Positions 1 through 12,473 of a DNA stretch of 64,000 bases are shown here, one piece after another. The position numbers and the translations under genes were made by a program. How positions within the stretch are numbered: position 1 is the stretch's first letter; each line of letters opens with the position of its first letter. Source of the stretch: Mallotus nudiflorus (taxonomy: Eukaryota; Streptophyta; Magnoliopsida; Malpighiales; Euphorbiaceae); NCBI GenBank assembly GCA_947683625.1, contig CANTUR010000630.1:1240001-1304000 (forward strand), given 5' to 3'. The notes below the pieces were generated by a model, which searched no databases, was not told where the DNA came from, and saw only the letters and a list, made by a program, of their open reading frames with translations.

Positions 1-1798
1 CACATAAGTTCCTGTTGCTTCATTTCTATTTGCCTTTGTAATTCTACATGAACCACTTCTATTTATTTCTCAAAGGCCTGGAACTTTTTATTTGCCACAT
101 TCATATGTTTAGCAACTCCATTACTCTTTTCTTTAATAAGCTTCAGTTTTTTATTTTGAGCATAAGCATTCTAAGTCTGCCAGTTGACTACTGCTTCTGC
201 AGGAGTTGTTTGTCTAGGTCTGCCATCTGCATCAACAATGTTTGACTCCAGGATAAAAGGTTGAATGGTAATTTAGTTCTTTGTTTCTTTGGTTAAAGGA
301 GGAAAGTCTGTGGGTTGGAATATACAGATTTGGGGAAAAGGCTTTGACTTTTGAATTTTGGCTGAATTTTCTTTTCTTACCCATTTCAAAGCTTATTTGT
401 AACATGGGAGAGGAGTTGACTTAGGTTTCAGTGGGGAAGGAGGTGTTTGAGGTTTGTAAGGTTCATGTGGAGTATTTTGAATAGCTGGTGGTTTGTACCA
501 AACAGGAGGAGAATATGATACAAGATAATCATATTTTCCTGAAGGTTGTCCCAGAGTATAGATGCTTAAATCTCCATCTTCATATCTCCTTCTGAATTCC
601 TTTTCACTATATTTTCCTGGAGATTTCTTCTTTTTCTTTTTCTTCTTACTATCATCAAAGTAGGATTCATCATAACAATCATCACAATCACAATAATCAA
701 AATAATAGTGACCATCACGCTTAAAAGCATAAACTAGTCTCCTAGAATTATCAAAAGAGGCTACAGGAATGTTATCTTCTGAATCCTAAGGGTTGATCAT
801 GAACTGGGTATTAAAAACTATAGGAGTCTCTTATTTTCGCCTAAAGATCGTATCAACTAATCCATTAGATCTTTTGATATACATCGGGTCTGTACCTTGA
901 ATTGGCTCCACTGTCTCATGCATCTTCTCATAATTGGTGATCCATTTTTCTGGGAATAATTTTAACAAATCATTCCTAGAGAGTTGTTTAGGAGTGTGGA
1001 TACACGTGGGAGTATTATAAGAGTCTGCTTTTATGAACAAGGCATCATTTTGGATACAGGGTAGTCACAGGTTGATAACATGGTTTTGGAGATAGTAGAC
1101 AATTTGGTAGTGAAGGGTGGCTACTTTGGCTGTGGAAATTTGTTCAGCACCAAGGATCTAGAGTTAGACTTTTAAAGTTGTCAAGGCATGAGGATCAGAA
1201 AGGGCAAGATTATAATTTGGGAAAAATGTAAAGAATACTGAGCCAGCATTTAAGGATGTCTCTACAGTCCCAATTACAGCATGTTGATACTGCTTATATC
1301 TACAATCCAAAAGAGCGATCCTAGAGAAGATAGGTTACCCTGCTCTGCCATGGTAGGAGATTCCTAACCTTATAGCTCCAAAGTGGATGTGAATGTATCC
1401 CTGGTTAAGCCAAGTTCTCATAAATTCTGGAGGAATTTCTAAGGTCACAAACTATTCTGTCTGAGAGGCTGGTATGTGGTGTTAATCAAAACTGGAGGCT
1501 TAAACATATTCTTTTATAGAAGAAGTGGGTTGATTACAAGAGCTTTGAAAGATTGTTTCCAGTTTATTTTGGTTTTTGAAAAGGCATCATAAGGGTTCAA
1601 TAGGGGAAACTTTAATTCCTCAATCTTTTGGTCTTCAGGAAGGTAGGTAAACTCATATAAGTAATCGGCCTTTTTCTAAGTGGTTTGGTTGATAGGAGGT
1701 GATAGGGTAACAACAATAGACTTAGTTGGCACATATTTATAATCATATATTACAGAGGGAGTGGAAAAGGGAATAGAAGAGCTTTCTGGTTCAGTCAT
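1..1798 (-). pseudogene. Caulimovirid-like movement-protein/polyprotein relic
   Basis: Read on the minus strand from an ATG at 1796-1798, this segment gives a recognisable 30K-superfamily (viral movement protein) domain. Its most conserved part lies about 1150-1440, with short matches such as FPNYN and LSDPH. A linker containing FPEKW follows (about 940-960). Then come an acidic, tyrosine-rich and lysine-rich stretch (about 590-720), a proline-rich stretch (about 430-540), and a coiled-coil-like region towards position 1. Movement proteins let plant viruses pass plasmodesmata; this arrangement is known from endogenous caulimovirids. Many in-frame stops (for example near 788, 1170 and 1340) and probable frameshifts show it is dead. 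The rest of the element, including any RT, would lie left of the window. The family assignment (Florendovirus-like or another movement-protein-bearing retroelement) is inference from memory of the family; the virus-like origin is better supported. Confidence 0.6.
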
Positions 1799-1799
1799 G

Positions 1800-3040
1800 T
1801 TTAAGAATTCCTTCTCTTTCCCTTCTCCCTTTTTTTTCTGCTATTTGCAGAAACACACACAGTGCCACAACTAAGCACCGCCCGAGCCACCATTCTGGCA
1901 CCATCACTATACACACATCACCTCCCCTCTTTCCTTCCACTTTTTCCATCAACAACAAGCTTGAATCCCCTTTATTTTTTCTATCAACGCAGTAGCAGCT
2001 AGCAGCATCATCGACAATAGTTTCCGATGGAGTGAGCTTGTGGTTCTGGGCTTGTTCGACTCCTCTCGATCCGAGCAAGCTGAATTTTCAATCGTTTCAA
2101 GCTTAGGACATTTGGTAATTATTTTATACTCAAGTTTTAGTTTAGGTCAATTTAGGTTTTGATTTTTTTTTTAACTTGAAATAGTTTGATTCATGCTTAA
2201 TTCCTTTAGAAATGTGGTTGTGAGCATCAAAAGCTACCTAAATATATTTTTGTTTGATTTTTCTGAATTATTGGAAGAATTTGGATTTTTATTTTCCGGT
2301 GAGTCACTATTCCCATGACCCATGTCAGAAAATTTTAATATTTTTAGAAAATTTTTTGAATTATTTAGATTATGGTTTGTGAAGGAATTTTGGTGAAATT
2401 AATTTTAGGTTTTTAGTTATGAATTTATTTAGTTTATGTATAAAATTGTATTTTTGAGAAATAAGGTAAATTTTATTAATTATATGATTTTTATTGAAAA
2501 TAATGCTAATTAGTAATGTAAACATTAAGTTTTAGAAATGAGAAAATGAATTTTTACAAATTTATAGTAATTTTGGTTAATTTTTGGAAAAATTAGTAAA
2601 TTTCGTATTTTAATTGAACTTATTGTTCATTAGTGTGTTTTAGATAATTTTTAAATAATAAATAGTATTAAAATAATTTTTACAAATTATTTACTATTTT
2701 TAGTTAATTAATAATAATTTTCAAAATTTTACTTAAATAATAGCTTATTTATTACTTTTATGATTAAAATAAATTTTTAGCTAGTTTTATTTTATAATTG
2801 GGTAATTTAAATAATTAATTGTACTTTATGCCATTTAATTTTGAATATTTGAAAAAATAAATTTTTTACTAATATTATTTAACTCTATTTGAGATTTTAT
2901 TAAATTAATTTGAAAATAAATTATTTTTAATGTTTTTATTATTCGAATAAATTTTATTGTGGTAATTTTATTGATTTTATGGATTTTAGTGATTTTTAAT
3001 ATTTATTATTAAATTATTAATTTTTGTGTATGCAGGATTA
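1800..3040 (+). mobile_element. Gypsy LTR fragment (LTR F)
   Basis: This gene-free stretch matches, in plus orientation, the middle of the gypsy LTRs elsewhere in the window. A CT-rich leader (1800-2000) comes first. An AT-rich tract follows in which 2655-2720 is clearly the reverse complement of the motif at about 17315-17385 in element A. A TGCAG at 3034-3038 sits where the related LTRs change to their central part. Neither TGT..ACA end is present, so it is a truncated LTR. The right border abuts the broken end of a LINE at about 3042; the left border abuts the virus-like relic at its start codon. I see no gene here. A 95-codon open frame on the minus strand (1791-2078) has no recognisable features. 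Confidence 0.6.
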
Positions 3041-3041
3041 C

Positions 3042-3629
3042 TTCTAGTAAAATGCAGGATTAAAACTGTTCGGGCTTGGAGCCTTATCCTGATGCATATT
3101 ATAAACAACCTTACAAACCTCATCAAAAGAGAAAGGAGCTAGCAGTAATTCATTATGTTCACTGGACTAAAAAAGGGCGGCAGTCCTCGAACCTATTCAT
3201 AACAGCACCATTAGAAGAAAAAATCAAAGAAAAATAGTCAATCATCACCTCGTGCATGCTCTTATCATCACTTTTCCAAATGCCACTATAGTCACAAATG
3301 CGATCAATTGTGTTTGATTTTTTATAAGAAGAGGCATAGGAGTTTGAATCACCTTCTTTAAGCCAATACTGTTTAGCTCTGCTTTCAATAAATCTCCTGC
3401 TTAAGCAACAAACCTTCAAATTCCTTTAAGCAATCTTTGAACTCATGAATCCATTGTAAATCACATCTTTTCCGTAACATGCCAATACAAGACTTACAAG
3501 AAACAAGCTGCTTCTTAAAACTTAAATTCCAAGAATGACCCCAAATAGATAAAGCTTTACCACAACAATCCAACCGAGAAACAAGACTAGAACTAGAAAA
3601 ATTACCTTAATATTCCAAAACAATCTGAG
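3042..3629 (-). pseudogene. LINE ORF2 linker before the RT domain, broken
   Basis: Minus-strand frames at 3385-3573 and 3159-3419 give SIWGHSWN, FKDCLKEFEGLLLKQE and RAKQYWLKEGDSNS…. This is the stretch between endonuclease and RT in plant L1 ORF2 (family form: RAK..WL.DGD.NT). It continues, with frame changes, to a stretch reading APFSFDEVCKVV. It ends at about 3042, next to LTR F, just before the first RT palm motifs. Confidence 0.7.
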
Positions 3630-3634
3630 AGCAC

Positions 3635-5633
3635 TGTAAGCACCCAATTTCAAGATGCAATTTGCACAATTACGATGTAAACCTCTATAATGAAATTTAT
3701 TCAAAAATTAAATTTAATTGTCAATTTTCTGGACTTTAGAGACTAAATTGTAATATTTTTTAGGATTTGATTACAAAGAAGTCAATTTGTTAGGAGTCTT
3801 TTGGTAATTAAAAGTTAAAAAAAAAATTTAGGGATCGGCATTGCACAATGCTGATGTATTAAAAAGTCCCATTTTTCGATTTTTTTTTATTTTTTATTTT
3901 TTATCAATTTTTTTTAATGTTTTGATTGGTTGAAAATTGAATTTAATTATTGTTTTTATCTGAAAAAGGTTTTGACGCATTCAAAACGCATAAATAACTT
4001 TTAAAAATTAAAATTCTTATTAATTTGTTTTGGAAGAAATGAGCGTTCCTGCAAATTTGGGAAGTCAATACGCGCAGACTCTATTTTAAAAAGCAAAGAG
4101 TCTACATGCGTGCGAGAGGAGACGGATGAACAAAGAGGCTAAAAAAACATAGAGACACACAACAAGAGAAAAAAAAAAGATGAAAAAAAAGAGAGAAAAC
4201 ATCCAGAGAACTGTGCAAGAAAATCTTGACTTCTTCCGTCCTATCTAAAACTCTAATTTCTTGGCATCTTTCTTTAAAGCTTTGAAAATAACGTTCTATG
4301 TTTGGAATGCAATTGAGCCTCTGTCCAAAATCAAACAAAAGTCAAAAACAATGGTGACAATATCAATATGAGGGGCTATCTCAAAGCATATGCACAACAT
4401 TCGTTTTTTTTCTTCTCTTTCTTTTTGTGATTTTTATTTTATTTTGTTATTGTTTTGATTATTCAATTTCACTACTAATCTAATTATTTTTGTGTTTTTA
4501 TTTTGATGTGCGAATATGGATTAGGGAGGATGCTGCTTGTGTTTAAATTGAACTGAAGGTCCATGGAATGCCATGGAAGAATCTGTGTTGTTTTCCAGTA
4601 GAATTTAAGGTTTTATCTTTATTTTTCATTTTGGTATTATGTGTAGTTATTTTAATTCATAGCTGTGTAATTGATTAATTTTAATTTTTGTACGTAGTAT
4701 GTAATAGCCCCAGTAGTGGGAATAGTAAAAAGATTTAATTTTCTGTGTTTAAAATCAATTAGTAATTAGGTTCAATTTGGTAAAAATCAATTAAAATCAA
4801 TGGTGGCATTAGCTTAATTTAGGGTTTGCATGTAATTGATTTAGAGTTTTTAGAAAATCACTAAAATGTATGTTTGATCATTTTTTATGTTTTATTTGTT
4901 TTGGGTTGTGTTTTTAGATTTTTATATTATTTTGGGCCTCAAGCCCACACTTAGGTCCAACTCACTTTAAATAGGCTTAAAAAATGGTTTAGGACTTTAA
5001 ATGACTAAAATCAATTTAGGCCCATTAGGTTAATTAGATTTTAGGCCTACTTAGTTAATTAAAACCAAGTTAGACTTAGGCCTATTAATTTAACTTTCCT
5101 TTAAAATTGAACAGACTTAAGCCTATTCCTTAGACAAACTAAAATAAATAGATCTAGGCTCACTAATTAATAAAAAATGTAGGCTCACCTTTAGTCCCTT
5201 TCTCACTTGTAAATAAAATGTAAATCTAGCTAACTTTTTAATAAAATTAACATAGTTTAGACTTAAAGACAATGCGATCTTTTATGTGTAATTTTGTTGA
5301 CTAGATGCCTAGGGTTAGATGGATGTCAAATAGGGTTTAAATAAAATTGCATGTAATTAGAGGATGAAATAATCATTTATAAAATTATTCTAAATGAACA
5401 CGAGACTAAGAGAAGTTAGAATTCCATTCCCAGAATCTCCTACTTGTGGTGCTAACTTTCTTTTAGAGAATCGAGTACCACCAATCAAATTATCTCAGTT
5501 ATTATCCTGGGTGGCGACTTCTCTTCTCCACACTATGACTTTATGACATAGTAGTGTGTTTCCTAAGGCCCTGAGCCTAAACAGTGTCACGGTTACTAAA
5601 ATCTTGGACACACCCTAAACCTCGCTGTCTACA
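3635..5633 (+). mobile_element. Solo LTR, 1,999 bp, target duplication AGCAC
   Basis: The element starts TGTAAGCACCC (3635) and ends GCTGTCTACA (5633), and it is flanked by the perfect 5-bp duplication AGCAC at 3630-3634 and 5634-5638. It splits the minus-strand LINE, whose frame resumes on both sides. There is no internal coding region, so this is a solo LTR left by LTR-LTR recombination. The motif GGTGGCGACTTC near 5510-5522 recalls the 3' part of Tat/Ogre-type gypsy LTRs and suggests plus orientation; superfamily and strand are inference. It shares no sequence I can see with the other LTRs in the window. A 78-codon frame at 4102-4338 is not a credible gene. Confidence 0.85.
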
Positions 5634-5638
5634 AGCAC

Positions 5639-6376
5639 TTATCATCCCTTAACTAGACATTCTCAAAACAAAACCAAGAGGGATGAGGAATGTATAAAGA
5701 TTTATTCAAAGTGAGAAAAATTGGGAGATGATAAGAAGTTGAATGAATTATAACTTTGAGCACAACATTTCATGAAAGACTGAAACCAATGCTCAAAGGA
5801 AAAACCTCTATCAAGTCTCTCCTTAACCCACTTATTAGTTCCTCTAGCTTGCTCTCATATGAAATTATGACCCTCAAAACAAATTTTTGAAAGCCCAGAA
5901 TTAGGAATAGCACTCTAAAATCTAGATAGCAACCACTATGGGTAAGCACCTCCACCACACTTCTCATAAGAGTAAAGGATAATATTAAAATCCCTAAGGA
6001 TGCACCAGGGAAGCATCGAAGTCTGAGAAAGTGAATGAGGGAGCTTCCATAAAAAGTTATGAAAGGAAACCTCCAAATAACCGTAAAAACCAGTGCACCA
6101 CCAATTCCCTAGAAGATCTTGTGTAAAACTAAAATCAATAAAATTTGGACTAAAATTTATTACATCTACTTGGATGGTGTCAACCCAAAAAAGCGTTAAA
6201 CCTTCACCCTTACCAATCCAGTCCACAACATGCATACACTTGAAGCCTAACTTTTTTTTGACCCAATCCACCTTATAAGCTATAACTAAAGTTTCACTAA
6301 GAAAGACTAGAGTTAGTTTATAAAAGAAACCAAGTCCATAAAAAAATGAACTGTGCGTAGGTTGGCCAGCCCACAA
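5639..6376 (-). pseudogene. LINE ORF2 endonuclease domain, broken
   Basis: Minus-strand translation of 5936-6376 shows an APE-type endonuclease: FLSETL (equivalent to the FL-E-T strand), GKGEGLTLFW, GNWWCTGFYG, and a degraded metal-site motif that reads LRDFN where family members have GDFN. 5770-5967 continues with the C-terminal part (LDFRVLF…, LSIGFSL), and the frame runs on to the edge of the solo LTR. The endonuclease nicks target DNA to prime reverse transcription. Loss of the Gly in the GDFN motif, plus frameshifts, argue it is inactive. Confidence 0.7.
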
Positions 6377-6639
6377 TAGTTCTAAGTAATGTAACTCATG
6401 GCTCTACCTCTCTCAAATTAGATAACACTGGATCTAGAACCATAGTTATTGGCTTAAAGATCTCAGAGTCTAAGTTAGTATTCTCCTTATAATCAGCTTC
6501 TAAAATAGTAATTCCTATATTGCTCCTGCGATGTTGTTTACCATTTAGCACAACCAACTCATCCTTATCCAACGCATCATATTCATAACACGTAATAAGT
6601 AGTTTTCCATTATATTCCCACTAATTATTTCCTTTTTGC

Positions 6640-7523
6640 TGCATTGTCAAAATTAGTGGGTTTAGCACCCCTATTACTTCCTTTAATCTCACTAACTTCC
6701 AAATCAGAAATCTCTAGCAAATCATTGTCAGAATCTTCTCTGAGCCACATTTTTACAATATTTTAATTATGGTGAATAAGGGCACGGAGCCAACTACCAA
6801 ACTATTTATTTATCAATCGAGATGAATCACAGAAGACCTTCTTGCAAATCCTCTCAAAGTGACAAATTTGCCTAAAAATAAAACTAAAATTAGGAAGACG
6901 TTCGTATTTGAACGTAATCCAACCCCATTATGATCTTTTTAATTTAATTTTCATTTTGGCTTTGAGAGGTTTTAGCACATTATAGACTTATAAATAACTT
7001 TACTAAATACTATTGAAATTATTATCATCCAATGCAACAAATTTCCCAACATAATCTCTAATGTGTTGTAAAGCTTTCACTAATCGCAAACTAATTGGAA
7101 GATGATAAATCTAAATCCCAATTGTTAGTAAAGTGAAATTTAACATCCTTCGGAGAAGTTAAGCCATCATACTAAACCAAAATCAACATATTATGATCAA
7201 ATGACCAAGGTCCTTGAAAAAGGATGCATTCCATATCAAGAGCATGATATAACTGAAATAAGAATATTGGTTGCCTAAATCCTTCATGTTAACTCCTGAA
7301 CTAGTCACCATAGAGGAGCAAGAGTATTCCTCATTGCATTAAAATTCACTGCTTTATTAGTTAGAAATTTTCCCAGTGAAAAAAACCTATTCCTATAAAG
7401 TTGATCATTGGCCTTATATAGAGTAGCCACTAAACCAACATCATCACAATCATCCTCTAAACTGAGATTATTATATTCCTGAATCAACTCTGCTTGCTGA
7501 TTTCTACCACTACTACTAGCCAT
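6640..7523 (-). pseudogene. LINE ORF1 (DUF4283-type nucleic-acid-binding protein), broken
   Basis: The minus-strand open frame at 7305-7523 starts MASSSGRNQQ and contains FSLGKFLTNKAVNFNAMRNT. This is the N-terminal signature of plant L1 ORF1 (DUF4283), an RNA-binding coat protein of the LINE RNP. After a stop near 7305 the frame continues only in pieces to about 6640, where an acidic serine-rich stretch resembles the ORF1 tail. A similar start occurs in the plus-strand LINE at 35373, which supports the call. It is non-functional because of multiple stops. Confidence 0.65.
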
Positions 7524-7821
7524 TATAACTCAAAAAGAAAGAAAAAAGAAGAGACTTAACTTTAAAGAAAACTATTAGAATAATGTTAAAACTTGCATAA
7601 GAGCAAGACTACAACACTTGCATGAGAACAAGATAAAAATATACTTAAAAAAAACTTATTACTTAATCCATATTAAAAAAAAGCAGAAGAGAAAGAAATA
7701 AAAAGGATGAGCAAAGCCAGTGAATTTAAGAGTAAAATTATATTTTGATTTAAAAAAAAATTCATAGCTAAATACTTGAACTTTATAATTATTTTGGGTG
7801 TTAGAATTTGAATGCTATAAT

Positions 7822-7850
7822 TAGAGGTGTACAAAAACTAAGTCGATCAA
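7822..7850 (+). repeat. hAT1 left terminal inverted repeat
   Basis: It begins TAGAGGTGTACAAAAACTAA. It pairs imperfectly with the reverse complement of the right end (TAAGGGTGTGCATCAGTTAG). Such ends are bound and cut by the hAT transposase. Confidence 0.75.
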
Positions 7851-9231
7851 ACATGTTAACTGAAACCAAACCGAAGATGTAAGACCAGCGCAGAAGGAGG
7901 AAGGTTGTGCGGTTTGAGTGTGACAAGTAGGTTAGTTCAGTATTCAGTTTGTGGTTTGGTTTAAGGATTTTAGAAACTGAATCGACCGAATTACCAAAGT
8001 TACCTTACTTAGGGAAATGATGTCATTTTTATATATAGGGTTATAGCCCTACATATACAAACCACTTATTCTTCAAAAAACCTATTCCTCTCATTTTCAC
8101 ACACCCCTTTTATTAGAAACCCTACCGTCGCCTTATCTTTTCTCTCAACTTCTTCTCTTATCTTTTATGTGTCTAACCCTAATTTGATTATCTTTTTAAC
8201 TCACTAAATCAAACCTTAATCTTGCTTATCCCTCAACTCTTGCTCCTATTTGATTGCTCATGGCCTCATCTAACTATTCAAAACAACTTGTTTTAATGTA
8301 ATCTTCTTGGATTTTATTTCCATAATGATCTATGTTCTTATTTTTTCCTTCTATTTATTTTTATATTATTCTCTTACGTAAGTTAAGTTCAATTTTGAAG
8401 TCACTTATATTATTTGTGTTTTAAATTAGTTATGTGATTTCTATGGCTAATATCAGTGTCCTTTGTTTTTCTCTTATATTAGATGACGGTGGAACCTAAA
8501 GATCTTTTAGATCCATTTGAGATCTATTTGATTTGAGAGGTGGATGCTTGGTTAAATGCGTAAAGAAATTGAGATCTATGTGATCTAAAGGTTAAAGGTA
8601 GAAGCTGTGTAAAGAAATTTCTTTTTATCAAAACACTGTGAATCAAAGGAACATTTTGTGATCTTAAGGTAATATTTTTGTTTTAAAAAGGAAATTTATG
8701 GTTGCATGTGATACATTCTGTGAAAAAATGGTTGCATGTTATCGATATGTTAAAAAGAGAAAGCTTTTTTTTTTTTTTTATGTGATGTAGTTTTCTTTGA
8801 TCTGTTAATCTATGAAAAAAAAGTTGTATTTTTGTGAAAAAAATTTGGTTTTATTTCGAAATGTGATTGTGATGAACATTAAATATTATATAGTATATAA
8901 TAAAAATTTACATTTTTGATTTATTAATCTAAAAAAATACTAATTTTTTAAAAATTTTTATATTAATTTCTTAATTTATTTTAGAAATATTTTTTATTTC
9001 TATAAATATACTAATATTTATATAATTAATATTTTTATATTAATTTTTATTTGCTTTCTGTAAACTGTAATATACATAATATTTATTTATAGACTATAGT
9101 ATTAATTTATATTAATACTATAGTATATAATTTAATGTGTGTTTTTTTTAAATATGTATAAGTATAATGTATTTGGTTTTGTGATGTCTTCTTAATCTAA
9201 TAATTTGTATGCTTTATTTATTTTGACTTGT
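7851..9231 (+). other. hAT1 5' non-coding region
   Basis: The first 200 bp are the subterminal region with several AACCG/CGGTT words. The rest (about 8050-9230) looks like promoter, leader and intron sequence before the BED-finger exon. It includes CT-rich stretches and an AT-rich tract at 8870-9200. I see no other gene. Confidence 0.5.
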
Positions 9232-11330
9232 AGATAGAGAATGAAGGTACACCTAGTAGCAACAACATAGCTATTACTATTGGTGAACTTACACCACCTG
9301 TTGAAGCTCAAGCCACTGAAAAAAACAACACTAAGCAGCATAAGGCAACTCAACCTTCAAAGAAAAAGAAGGAAATGGAGCACAAATCAAAAGTTTGGCT
9401 ACATTTTGAGGAGATTAAAAATAGAACATGAGTTGTCTTTTAAGCAAAAATGTATTTATTGCACAAAAAAATATAACTGTCACTCTAAGATAAATGGCAC
9501 ATCATCTCTTAGGAGTCATTTATTAACTTGCACCAAAATGCATCAGGATAAAAATTGCAGACAATAACTTTTAACATTGCATCCTGTTTGCAAAAATGTC
9601 AAAGCTGATAACACAGATCCCTTAGGTTCATTAGGCAATTGGAAATTTGACCAAGAGGCCATTAGACATTAACTTACTCATATGTTTATTCTTAATGAGC
9701 TACCATTCAAATTTGTAAAATCTAAGGGATTTAATATGTTCTTGAGGGTCGTATGTCCTAGGTTTAAGGTACCTTCTAGGTGGACTTTGACAAGGGATTG
9801 TTATAAGGTTTTTGTGAAAGAGAGGCAGTCCTTAAAATTTTTTTTTAAAAAATATCATTGTCAAAGAGTTCGCATAACAATTGATGCATGGACCTCAATT
9901 TAACACATCAATTATATGTGTGTTACTGCTCACTTTGTTGATGATTAGTGGAAGCTATATAAAAAAAATTATGTCTTTTGTGCCTATTACATTTCACAAA
10001 GGTGAGTATATACCAAAAGCACTTGAAAAATGTATGCTTAAGTGGGAGTTGAAAAAGATCTTTTCTATTACATTAAATAATGCTTCCTCTAATAATAAAG
10101 TCATGGGATATTTTGAAAAAAAAAAGTTCAGTTGGGGTCTTAGTGTTGTTAGGTGTAAGTATTTGCATATGAGGTGCATAGCTCACATTTTCAATCTAAT
10201 TGTGCAAAAGAGGTTAAATAAAAGAAGTTTTAGACTTTGTTAGAAAAGTTAGAGAATATGTTAGATATAGTAGAAACTTTTTAGCTAGACTTAAAAAATT
10301 CAACGAATGTGTTAATTTAGTTGGATGCATTTCAAAAGCCTGTATGTCTTTGGATGTTCCTATAAGGTGGAACTTCACATATTTGATGTTTAAAACTCAT
10401 TTGATTTTGAAAAAGCCTTCAACAAATTTGATGAACAAGAGTCTTCATTTACAAGTGATTTGAAAGATGATATGCTTGATTACTTTGATTAGATTTTAGT
10501 TAACAAAATGGTGCAATTGCTTTAATACTTCTTTGATATGACTTTGAGAATTTCTAGTTTTCACTATGTCACTTCAAATACCATGTTTTCTAAGATATTA
10601 AATCTATATTGCTTATTTTATGAGTGGAGGTTATCTGATGACTTTAATTTAAGATTAATATGGTTTATTATGAAATAGAAGTTTGATAAATATTAAGGTG
10701 ATGTAGAAAAAATGAACAATCTTATTTTTTTGGCCAATGTTTTTTATCCTAAAGAAAAACTAGAGTACTTATCTTTTTCCTTGTCTCAAATGTATAGAAC
10801 TGATGTTGGCGGAAGCTTAGTTGAATATGTGAAAACCAATCTATATGAATTATTCGCCAATTATGTCTTTGTGTATGGGCAAACTAAAATTAGGCCATCT
10901 AGTTCTCATTCTTATGATCTTGGCCAATCTACCTCTATTTCTTCTTCTATTGGTTCTCTGAAACCTGTGTTAATGTTGAAGGCAAGATTCAAGCAGCATA
11001 AGTTAGAGAGTGCTCAAGGTGGAAGAAAAAGGTATAATCTGGATACTTATTTAATTGAGGCTATTTTAGAGGAAGAGGGGGGACTTTGATTTATTGAGAT
11101 GGTGGAAGCTAAATGTTGAAGGTTCCCTCTTCTATCTAGAATGGCTCAGGATATTTTAGGTATTACAATCTCCACAGTTGCATCTAAATATGCTTTTAGC
11201 ATAGGTGGTTGAGTTATGGATTCATTTAGGATTTCTACAATAGTTGAGGCATTAATCTACACCCAAGATTGGCTAAGATTGGGTAATCAATCCATTTTAG
11301 TTGAGGAGGACATTTCTGAATTAGACACAT
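9232..11330 (+). pseudogene. hAT1 transposase (BED finger, RICESLEEPER-like), broken
   Basis: The coding remnant starts with a low-complexity lysine-rich leader. A BED zinc finger follows (VWLHFEEIK about 9388-9414; CIYC and SLRSHLLTC about 9450-9535). The conserved hAT body comes next: PFKFVKSKGFNMFLR, CPRFKVPSRWTLTRDCY, and ITIDAWTSI near 9880-9903, which holds one catalytic aspartate of the DDE/RNase H fold. The C-terminal dimerisation block ends in IVEALIYTQDWLR at about 11240-11280. Stops and frameshifts are scattered throughout (for example in the BED finger near 9430 and at 11209), so no full protein can be made. The same domains occur in the same order in hAT2 at 26405-28475. Confidence 0.8.
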
Positions 11331-12473
11331 TTGAAAAGGGTAAAAACTTTATTTCTATTCTGCACTTTAATGTCTTTTATGTTAAGCTAAGATTGATTAA
11401 TTTACTTTTTTCTTTATTTAGATCTTCCACCTATAGGTATTAGTCCTTCAACACCCATAGTAAGTGCAATCTAACTCAGTTCCCTTTATTTAAGGTACAA
11501 GCTATATACACATATTGATAGTGATCTTTTAGGCTTATTTGCTTTTATTATTAATCATTTGATTTTTTATTTATGAGTAATTTTATATGACTTATTCAGT
11601 ATATGATGATGCTTTCACAAAAATCTAAGTCAAGGATGAGTGTTTACAAAGCATACTCTTAGGGGGCATATTGAAATGCAGTCAGAAATGTTGATGCATT
11701 ATTCTAATGACATTATTAACGATAATCTGAGATTGATAGTAGTCTTAATTCATGCCTACTTGAATACTTGTTCATTTCTTTTGAACTGATTTTATTTTGT
11801 TTATTGCACTTGCATACATTTTGCTTTTATTATTTACGGTTAAGCACTTGAGCTACTTCTGGCATATATCCTTCTTTTATAAATATTTTATATGGAGCTA
11901 CTTACATAATTGCTAGCATATATCCTTTTATTAATTGCCTCTATTATTTCCAGCTGAGAAATTTATTGCATCTGTAAGCTATGGTTATCTTCTATCTACT
12001 GCGTTCTACATAACTTGGTTCTTTTTTAAACTAGATTAGTTGTGCATTAACTTGGTTGGGCTATGATGAAAGCTTCCACCTATTTTCATATTCATTTTGA
12101 GATCATGTGTTGCATTCTTCTTAGGTGGCATTTCATTGCAGCCAAAAAATGTAGTCATGGTCCTTTATATGAATTGAAAACAATATCCTGAGAATTAGCC
12201 AAGTTACTTATTTGTAATTTATTTTGCATAACCTTCTAATTCATGGTTTTGTACTTTTTTCAAGAGAAGTTTTTATTTTTTTGTTGAGATTTTTGGCAGG
12301 ACCTTATAAGCTTGATTTTTTGTGCTACTTCTAGGTTTATTAATACAACACAAACATAATAGAATATAGCATAATTTCAAGAAACTTTTGTAATTACATT
12401 TCATCATTTGTAATTATATAATTTTTGTAATTAATAGTTGTCAATATGTTAATTTTATGAATATGTATATATG
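11331..12473 (+). other. hAT1 3' non-coding region
   Basis: No coding sequence is seen. The region carries short repeated words, including GCTTCCACC at 12072-12080 and the pair of AGCTACTT-type words near 11850-11900. They look like hAT subterminal repeats. It ends in TATATATG (12466-12473), the target duplication of hAT2. Confidence 0.5.

Larger units (their letters stand above)
3042..7700 (-). mobile_element. L1-type LINE, 5' part, split by a solo LTR
   Basis: A minus-strand LINE begins just upstream of ORF1 (ATG at 7521-7523) and runs through endonuclease and the linker to reverse transcriptase. It stops abruptly at about 3042, in the stretch before the RT domain that reads roughly DKAPSPNSFNPAFY. 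The RT core, zinc finger, RNase H and poly(A) tail are missing. The copy is interrupted by the solo LTR at 3635-5633: the frame before (…ENV…LRD at about 5640-5675) resumes after it (about 3629 downwards). All frames carry stops. 7524-7821 holds only the presumed 5' leader and A-rich sequence. The exact 5' end was not determined because no target-site duplication was found. Confidence 0.8.

Noticed and set aside
1791..2078. 95-codon minus-strand frame next to the movement-protein relic
   Set aside because: Its sequence corresponds to the CT-rich part of an LTR fragment and shows no protein-like conservation.
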